This document shows positions 7,082-10,994 of a stretch of 10,994 bases of DNA, in pieces. Under the pieces are notes generated by a model. That model was not told the DNA's origin. It saw only the letters and a list, made by a program, of their open reading frames with translations, and made no database searches. This stretch comes from Spirochaetales bacterium (GTDB taxonomy: Bacteria > Spirochaetota > Spirochaetia > SZUA-6 > DRHE01), in NCBI GenBank assembly GCA_016930895.1, contig JAFGFV010000004.1:1-10994 (forward strand), written 5' to 3'. Each line of letters opens with the position of its first letter. Position 1 is the stretch's first letter. The position numbers and the translations under genes are program-made.

Positions 7082-7175
7082 CCGCCGCCACGATGCCCGG
7101 GGAGGCCCGCACCCGGCGACACGTCCATCGTGCGCGGGCTTGCAGGACTGCCGTTTCACGGCGAAAATGTCTCCC

Positions 7176-8267
7176 ATGCGCTACGCTGTGATCATGGCCG
7201 GGGGGTCCGGCACGCGCTTGTGGCCCATGAGCCGCCGGGAGCGGCCCAAGCAGCTGCTGCCCCTGATGGGGGGGAGGAGCCTCCTGCAGCTCGCATTGGA
7301 CCGGCTCGAAGGCCTGATCGCTCCAGAGAACACGCTCGTGTGTGCGGCCGAGGCGGACCGAGGTCGGATCAGGCAGCTCCTTGGAATCAGCGACCAGCAG
7401 TTCCTGGGAGAGCCAGTGGGCCGGGACACCCTGCCGGCCCTGGCCTACAGCGCCGCCGTGGTCGCCGGACGGGACCCCGACGCCGTGGTCGGAGTGTTCA
7501 CCGCCGATCATCTGATCGAACCGGTGCAGACCTTCCGGAGCGTGGTCGAGGCCGGTTTCCAGGCAATCGAACGCCGCCCCGAGGCTCTGTTGACCTTCGG
7601 AATCGCCCCTACGCATCCGGCCACGGGCTACGGCTACCTGGAGCTCGGGGACGCCGCGGAGGGAGCCACCCGGGAGGTGCGCCGCTTCAAGGAGAAGCCG
7701 GACCTGGCCACGGCCCGACGCTACTTCCAGCGGGGGCCCGGGCGGTACCTGTGGAACAGCGGCATGTTCGTGTGGAAGACCGCGACCTTCCTGGCCTGCG
7801 TCGAGCGTTTCGCGCCCAGCACCCACGCGGGGATTCAGCGCATTGCGGCAGCCCGGGATGCGAGGTCTCGAGCCAGGACGGTTCGGCAAACCTATCCCAC
7901 CCTCGACAGGATCAGCGTGGACTACGGCATCATGGAACCCGCGTCTGCGGATCCCGAAGTTCCCATCCTGGCGCTCCCCATGGCCCTGCAGTGGCGGGAT
8001 ATCGGCTCCTGGACCTCCTACGGCGATGCCTGCGCATCGGACGCCGACGGAAACGCAGCCCCCTCCGGGAAGAGCACCCTGGTGGGGTGCCGCGGCACCT
8101 TCGCAGCCTCCACCGACCCGAGCCACCTGATCGCCGCGGTCGGCTGCGAGGATCTGATCATCGTGCATACGGACAACGCCACCCTGGTCTGCCCGAAGGA
8201 CCGGGCGGAGGAGATCAAGGCGCTCCAGGCTCAAGTCCTGGAGGAGCATGGAGAGGAATACGTCTGA
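7176..8267 (+). CDS. manC: Mannose-1-phosphate guanylyltransferase (GDP-mannose synthesis)
   Basis: A 363-residue nucleotidyltransferase that makes GDP-mannose from GTP and mannose-1-phosphate. It opens with the pyrophosphorylase signature GGSGTRLWPMSRRERPKQ (9-26). It also has VFTADHLI, PTHPATGYGYLELG, the sugar-phosphate motif FKEKP, WNSGMFVWK, SVDYGIME and WRDIGSW. The length matches the short bacterial form that lacks the C-terminal isomerase domain of AlgA/ManC fusions, so mannose-6-phosphate isomerase must be separate. I place the start at ATG 7176 because the family begins directly with the MxxVIMAGG strand. ATG 7167 is an in-frame alternative, and neither has a clear ribosome site. 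The 94-base gap after gltA has a weak long-loop inverted repeat (CACGATG 7089-7095, CATCGTG 7126-7132) but no terminator. The GDP-mannose could feed glycan or mannosylated-solute synthesis. Confidence 0.9.
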   Translation: MRYAVIMAGGSGTRLWPMSRRERPKQLLPLMGGRSLLQLALDRLEGLIAPENTLVCAAEADRGRIRQLLGISDQQFLGEPVGRDTLPALAYSAAVVAGRDPDAVVGVFTADHLIEPVQTFRSVVEAGFQAIERRPEALLTFGIAPTHPATGYGYLELGDAAEGATREVRRFKEKPDLATARRYFQRGPGRYLWNSGMFVWKTATFLACVERFAPSTHAGIQRIAAARDARSRARTVRQTYPTLDRISVDYGIMEPASADPEVPILALPMALQWRDIGSWTSYGDACASDADGNAAPSGKSTLVGCRGTFAASTDPSHLIAAVGCEDLIIVHTDNATLVCPKDRAEEIKALQAQVLEEHGEEYV

Positions 8268-8303
8268 AACGCCGGAAAGACCCCGCCCGCCCCCTGGGCC
8301 CGC

Positions 8304-9341
8304 TCAGCGGCTACGCACCGAGCCCTTGAGCTCCCGACAGGTCCCCCGACGGACGAGCTGCTGTTTGACCTTGAGCACGTGGATGTCCTCCGGGCGGTGG
8401 TTCATCCGGTTCTGCAGCATCTCGGCCACGATCTTGCCCATGTAGGTCGTGTTGATCCTCATGGTTGTGATCGGCGGGTAGTAGTGCTGCTGGTAGTCCA
8501 GGACATCACCCGGAGCGATCAGGGAGACATCGTTCGGGATCTTGAAGCCGATCCCCTCGAGCACGAAGTACACTCGCAGCGCAATCTCATCATCAAGGCA
8601 GAACACCGCCGTGGGTCGATTGGCGCTCCGGAAGGCCGCCGAGATCTTGCGCTCGAGCTCCGCCCTGTCGGACAGCTCGAAGCGAATGATGGTCTCTTCG
8701 GGCATGTCCAGGCCGTATTCCTCCATGGCCTTTCTGTAGCCGATGAAGCGGTCATTCAGCAGCATCGGTAGATCCGGTCGTTCCGCCTCGACATAGGCAA
8801 TGCGCCGATGACCGAGCTTGATCAGGTGGAGGGTGCCTTCGTACGCTCCCTGGTAATCGTCGACGCACACCGAGTAGAAGCTGTCCTGGAAGTTTCCGTT
8901 CATGACCACGACCACCGGTATGTCAGCCTGCTCGAGAGCGCTGAACAGCTCCGCGTTCCCGTAATGCAGCGCCACGACCGCGCGAACCTCCGCCCTCCGG
9001 ACGTTCTCCAGGATCTCCGCCGCAGTGTCGGTCTTCCGGATCGGCAGGAGCACGGTGCTGATGCCCATGGCCCTCATGTTGTTCTCGATCTCTTCGACGA
9101 GGGGCCGGATAAAGACCCAGATGAACCCCCACTCGTAGTCGATGCTGTGCAGGATTCCCAGATTGCCCAAAGGAGTTCCGCTTGCCGGCCGATCTCTGCG
9201 GACGTATCCCAGCTGCTCCACCGCCTTCAGGACCTTCTGACGCGCCTCCGCGGAGATCCGGCCCTTCCCTGAGAGCACGAGAGAGGCAGTAGCCAGCGAC
9301 ACGCCGGCGCTGGTGGCAACGTCCTTGAGCTTCGGTTTCAT
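8304..9341 (-). CDS. LacI-family transcriptional regulator, probable autorepressor of the rhaM operon
   Basis: A 345-residue LacI/GalR-type repressor. The N-terminal helix-turn-helix is KLKDVATSAGVSLATASLVL (4-23), followed by a periplasmic-binding-protein-like sugar domain. Recognisable parts are VVVVMNGN, SVCVDDYQGAYEGTLHLI, LGHRRIAYVEAE and TAVFCLDDEIALRVYFVLEG. Two features are atypical. The usual Arg of the recognition stretch (TVSRVLN) is Leu (TASLVLS). The hinge, normally YxPNxxARxL, reads YVRRDRPASGTPLGNL and lacks the Ala-Arg-x-Leu hinge helix that bends operators at their centre. It is transcribed divergently from rhaM and has four matching boxes in the shared intergenic region, so it very likely controls both. 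The inducer is probably a deoxyhexose, inferred from rhaM only. It converges on manC with 36 bases between stops. Confidence 0.92.
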   Translation of the reverse strand: MKPKLKDVATSAGVSLATASLVLSGKGRISAEARQKVLKAVEQLGYVRRDRPASGTPLGNLGILHSIDYEWGFIWVFIRPLVEEIENNMRAMGISTVLLPIRKTDTAAEILENVRRAEVRAVVALHYGNAELFSALEQADIPVVVVMNGNFQDSFYSVCVDDYQGAYEGTLHLIKLGHRRIAYVEAERPDLPMLLNDRFIGYRKAMEEYGLDMPEETIIRFELSDRAELERKISAAFRSANRPTAVFCLDDEIALRVYFVLEGIGFKIPNDVSLIAPGDVLDYQQHYYPPITTMRINTTYMGKIVAEMLQNRMNHRPEDIHVLKVKQQLVRRGTCRELKGSVRSR

Positions 9342-9344
9342 TCA

Positions 9345-9360
9345 GCTAAACTCGACTAAA
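9345..9360 (-). promoter_or_regulatory. Putative LacI-family operator, box 1
   Basis: Read on the - strand this is TTTAGTCGAGTTTAGC. It lies between the regulator's predicted transcription start and its ATG. It faces box 2: a 13-base core here (9345-9357) matches the inverted core of box 2 (9366-9378) at 12 of 13 positions, with eight bases between. Confidence 0.6.
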
Positions 9361-9362
9361 CT

Positions 9363-9378
9363 ATCAGTCGATTTTAGC
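9363..9378 (+). promoter_or_regulatory. Putative LacI-family operator, box 2, over the regulator's -10
   Basis: ATCAGTCGATTTTAGC shares AGTCGA-x-TTTAGC with boxes 1 and 4. It covers the -10 hexamer of the regulator's own promoter (9371-9376), so binding here would block its transcription. Confidence 0.6.
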
Positions 9379-9398
9379 ATGCTCGGCCGGTATGTCAA
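9371..9398 (-). promoter_or_regulatory. Sigma70 promoter of the LacI-family regulator
   Basis: On the - strand a perfect TTGACA (9398-9393) and a TAAAAT (9376-9371) are separated by 16 bases. Transcription would start near 9364, leaving a leader of only about 22 bases with no clear Shine-Dalgarno site. Such a weak leader fits a regulator made at low level. Confidence 0.7.
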
Positions 9399-9447
9399 GC
9401 AAAAAGATCCCGTCATACCGCGAAATTGGGATATTTCAACGCTGCGG

Positions 9448-9463
9448 TTTAGCTCGTTTTAGC
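9448..9463 (+). promoter_or_regulatory. Putative LacI-family operator, box 3, upstream of the rhaM -35
   Basis: TTTAGCTCGTTTTAGC matches the box 1 sequence at 11 of 16 positions and is the weakest of the four. It contains two TTTAG units 10 bases apart. It ends nine bases before the rhaM -35 and starts 63 bases (six helical turns) before box 4, so the two lie on the same face of the DNA. Confidence 0.5.
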
Positions 9464-9472
9464 AATATCTTC

Positions 9473-9500
9473 TTGACTTCTCGTGGTTCTATGATAAAAT
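9473..9500 (+). promoter_or_regulatory. Sigma70 promoter of the rhaM operon
   Basis: TTGACT (9473-9478) and TAAAAT (9495-9500) are separated by 16 bases. Each differs from consensus at one position. The -10 sequence and spacing are the same as in the divergent regulator promoter. The predicted start is near 9507, at the edge of operator box 4. Confidence 0.7.
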
Positions 9501-9510
9501 GGGGCCGATT

Positions 9511-9526
9511 CATAGTCGAGTTTAGC
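9511..9526 (+). promoter_or_regulatory. Putative LacI-family operator, box 4, at the rhaM transcription start
   Basis: CATAGTCGAGTTTAGC shares an unbroken 14-base match, TAGTCGAGTTTAGC, with box 1. It starts about four bases after the predicted transcription start, a classic repressor position. A further TTTAC at 9531-9535 continues the 10-base periodicity. Confidence 0.65.
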
Positions 9527-9575
9527 ACAGTTTACTTGGGCGGCGAGACGCGGCAAGGTGCGCGGGGGTGAGGCC

Positions 9576-9899
9576 ATGAAACGTCACGGGCAGCTGATCG
9601 GGATCAAGAGCGGGAAGCTCGAGGAGTACGCCAAGTACCATGCCGCCGTCTGGCCGGAGATCGCCGCCAAGATCACCGAGTGCAACATCCGCAACTACTC
9701 GATCTATCACAAGGACGGGATGCTCTTCGCCTACTTCGAGTACGTGGGCGATGATTACGAGGCGGACATGGCCCGGATGGCCGCCGATCCGAAAACCCGG
9801 GAGTGGTGGGACATCATGATGCCGATGCAGGAACCCTGGCCGACCCGAGCCGAGGGCGAGTGGTGGGCCGAGATGCAGGAAGTCTTCCACCTCGATTGA
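9576..9899 (+). CDS. rhaM: L-rhamnose mutarotase
   Basis: A 107-residue protein of the RhaM family, which interconverts the alpha and beta anomers of L-rhamnose (or a related 6-deoxyhexose) in the cytoplasm. It is close to the E. coli enzyme in size and motifs: the YHAAVWPE segment with the catalytic His at residue 22, NYSIY at 40-44, the Trp pair at 77-78, and the terminal MQEVFHLD. These positions match E. coli numbering only if translation starts at ATG 9576, so I prefer it to the GTG at 9558. The G-rich GGGGGTGAGG just upstream serves as the ribosome site. It is the first gene after the operator-flanked promoter. The rest of a rhamnose pathway is not in the window. Confidence 0.93.
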   Translation: MKRHGQLIGIKSGKLEEYAKYHAAVWPEIAAKITECNIRNYSIYHKDGMLFAYFEYVGDDYEADMARMAADPKTREWWDIMMPMQEPWPTRAEGEWWAEMQEVFHLD

Positions 9900-9920
9900 A
9901 AGGCACTCGATCGAAAGGAC
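9891..9920. repeat. Imperfect 15-bp tandem duplication across the rhaM stop codon
   Basis: Two adjacent 15-base units (9891-9905 and 9906-9920) match at 12 positions. Both start CTCGAT and share GAAAGG. The first contains the rhaM TGA (9897-9899). The second carries the AAAGGA ribosome site of the next gene. Confidence 0.7.
9913..9918 (+). promoter_or_regulatory. Shine-Dalgarno site AAAGGA that fixes the start of the URO-D-like gene
   Basis: AAAGGA ends eight bases before GTG 9927. This supports a start about 25 codons ahead of the ATG at 10002, where conserved URO-D-like sequence (the ERMNKTLHHQEADRVPV region) is already under way. Confidence 0.55.
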
Positions 9921-9926
9921 CGACGC

Positions 9927-10994
9927 GTGTTTGACGAAAGCAGGCACCAGAGCCCGAACGCCCCACCCCGAAGCGAGGGGTGCCTCCAGAAGCTGGAGCG
10001 GATGAACAAGACCCTGCACCACCAGGAGGCGGACCGGGTACCCGTGAGTGACTTCTTCTGGGGCAGCTTCCTGAGCCGCTGGAAGGAGGAGCTGGGGCTG
10101 CCGGCGGATGCCGACCCGTACGTCTACTACGATCTGGACTGGATCGCAACGGTCCCCAACATGGATCCCCACATCAAGGATTTCGAAATCCTGAAGGAAG
10201 ACGAGACCGAAGTGACTGTCCGAACCGGCTACGAGGCGGTCATCCGAAAAAAGTTCGAAGACCCGATGCCGGCCTTCCTCCGTTTCGAGACGGACACCCC
10301 CGAAAAGATGAAGGCCTTCGAGTTCGACGATCCCTGGGACGATCGCCGCTATTTCAAGGGCGGGGACAACCAGATCGCCGGGGTGGGCGACGGGTTCGTG
10401 CGCGACCTGCCGCCGTGGATCGATACGGTCAAGGCCCTGTATCCGAACTTCCCGGTGTACGGCAGCATCTGCGAGGGCCACGAGCAGCTGTGGCGGATCA
10501 TCGGCAGCGAAAACGTCATGCTGTGGATCGGCCTGTACCCGGAGGAACTGGGGCATTTCGTCGAGCGCGTGGGAGAGTTCGTGATCGAAATCACCAAGGC
10601 CCAGATCAAGGCCGCCGATGGAATGCTGGACGGCATGGTCCTCTGGGGGGATGTGGCCTACGTCAACGGGATGCTTTTCTCCCCGGACTACTGGCGCAGG
10701 TGGTTCAAGCCGATCGTCCGGGAGCAGACCGCCGTGTGCCATGACGCGGGCCTTCCCGTGATCTACCACGGCTGCGGCAACGCAAGCGCGATCTTCGAGG
10801 ACTACATCGAGATCGGGGTGGATTCCTACAACCCCCTGGAGGCCAAGTCCGGGCTCCACGTGGTGGACCTGCGAAAGCGTTTCGGCCACAGGCTGGGGTT
10901 CTGCGGGAACTTCGACGCCCTGGCCTGGGCCAACGACGATTTCGGCAAGCTCAAAGAGCAGACGCTGACCAAGCTCAACGCCGGCAAGGGCGGA
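9927..10994 (+). CDS. URO-D / methylcobamide methyltransferase-like protein (partial, 3' end outside window)
   Basis: The frame is open for 356 codons to the window edge. The opening KTLHHQEADRVPVSDFFWG is the typical start of the uroporphyrinogen-decarboxylase superfamily. The classical HemE signature RQAGRY is missing, so this is not a haem enzyme. Instead the core motif VIYHGCGN (H281, C283) resembles the His-x-Cys zinc site of MtaA/MtbA-type corrinoid methyltransferases. Another Cys sits at 326. In MtaA/MtbA the third zinc ligand follows roughly 75 residues after the HxC Cys, which here falls just past the window end. Related motifs are GMLDGMVLWGDVAY and GNFDALAWA. It follows rhaM by 27 bases under the same promoter. 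A methyl-transfer role in using methylated deoxysugars is an inference. Proteins of this group beside sugar genes are mostly uncharacterised. Confidence 0.82.
   Translation, partial: MFDESRHQSPNAPPRSEGCLQKLERMNKTLHHQEADRVPVSDFFWGSFLSRWKEELGLPADADPYVYYDLDWIATVPNMDPHIKDFEILKEDETEVTVRTGYEAVIRKKFEDPMPAFLRFETDTPEKMKAFEFDDPWDDRRYFKGGDNQIAGVGDGFVRDLPPWIDTVKALYPNFPVYGSICEGHEQLWRIIGSENVMLWIGLYPEELGHFVERVGEFVIEITKAQIKAADGMLDGMVLWGDVAYVNGMLFSPDYWRRWFKPIVREQTAVCHDAGLPVIYHGCGNASAIFEDYIEIGVDSYNPLEAKSGLHVVDLRKRFGHRLGFCGNFDALAWANDDFGKLKEQTLTKLNAGKGG

Noticed and set aside
7089..7132. Inverted repeat CACGATG/CATCGTG after gltA as a terminator
   Set aside because: The loop is about 30 bases, the stem only seven, and no T-run follows. 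It is as likely to be chance in GC-rich DNA.
5675..7177. A 500-codon open frame on the - strand opposite citrate synthase
   Set aside because: It is the antisense shadow of gltA, is rich in Val/Gly/Asp/His, has no domain and ends in the gltA leader. The sense frame has all citrate synthase active-site motifs.
8300..8310. Small palindrome CCGCTCAGCGG between the convergent manC and lacI-type genes as a bidirectional terminator
   Set aside because: The stem is at most five bases, it has no T-run on either strand, and it overlaps the regulator's stop codon.
9522..10889. A 455-codon open frame on the - strand across rhaM and the URO-D-like gene
   Set aside because: It is antisense to two recognised proteins and runs through their shared promoter region. 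No domain is visible.

Overview
The window is GC-rich (apart from one AT-rich intergenic gap), densely coding and bacterial. Genes overlap by a few bases, GTG starts are frequent, and three sigma70-type promoters can be read. The gene mix is a long citrate synthase of the kind seen in clostridia and spirochaetes, glucosyl-3-phosphoglycerate synthase, and a LacI/RhaM/URO-D-like sugar locus. It would fit a high-GC spirochaete or a similar free-living, possibly salt-adapted bacterium. This is a weak taxonomic inference, because no rRNA or marker gene is present. I see no tRNA, rRNA, CRISPR array, transposase or phage gene.

Region 1 (1-5592, all + strand) looks like one long operon. It holds the tail of an unidentified protein ending in six-residue repeats, a GT-B glycosyltransferase (134-1723), an M20-like protein whose catalytic Glu pair appears to be missing (1853-3076), glucosyl-3-phosphoglycerate synthase GpgS (3066-4043), a small membrane protein with a zinc ribbon (4040-4456), and the AzlC/AzlD amino-acid exporter pair (4481-5592). 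Stops and starts overlap by 4 to 11 bases at four of the junctions. GpgS commits 3-phosphoglycerate and an NDP-glucose to glucosylglycerate-type compatible solutes. The glycosyltransferase and M20-like protein suggest that the product is modified further, but no phosphatase is visible in the window.

Region 2 (5593-8267, + strand) holds housekeeping metabolism: citrate synthase with its own promoter (5708-7081), then a short-form mannose-1-phosphate guanylyltransferase (7176-8267) that makes GDP-mannose.

Region 3 (8304-10994) is a sugar-responsive locus. A LacI-family regulator on the - strand (8304-9341) diverges from rhaM, an L-rhamnose mutarotase (9576-9899), and from a URO-D/methyltransferase-like gene cut by the window end (9927-10994). 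The 234-base gap between the divergent genes is AT-rich. It carries two face-to-face promoters with the same 16-base spacing and four copies of a TTTAG-containing box. One box covers the regulator's -10 element, one lies just downstream of it, and two flank the rhaM promoter. The regulator therefore probably represses both itself and the rhaM operon.

The most promising leads are the glucosylglycerate operon with its unexplained partners, and the rhaM/methyltransferase-like operon with its unusual, non-palindromic operators.
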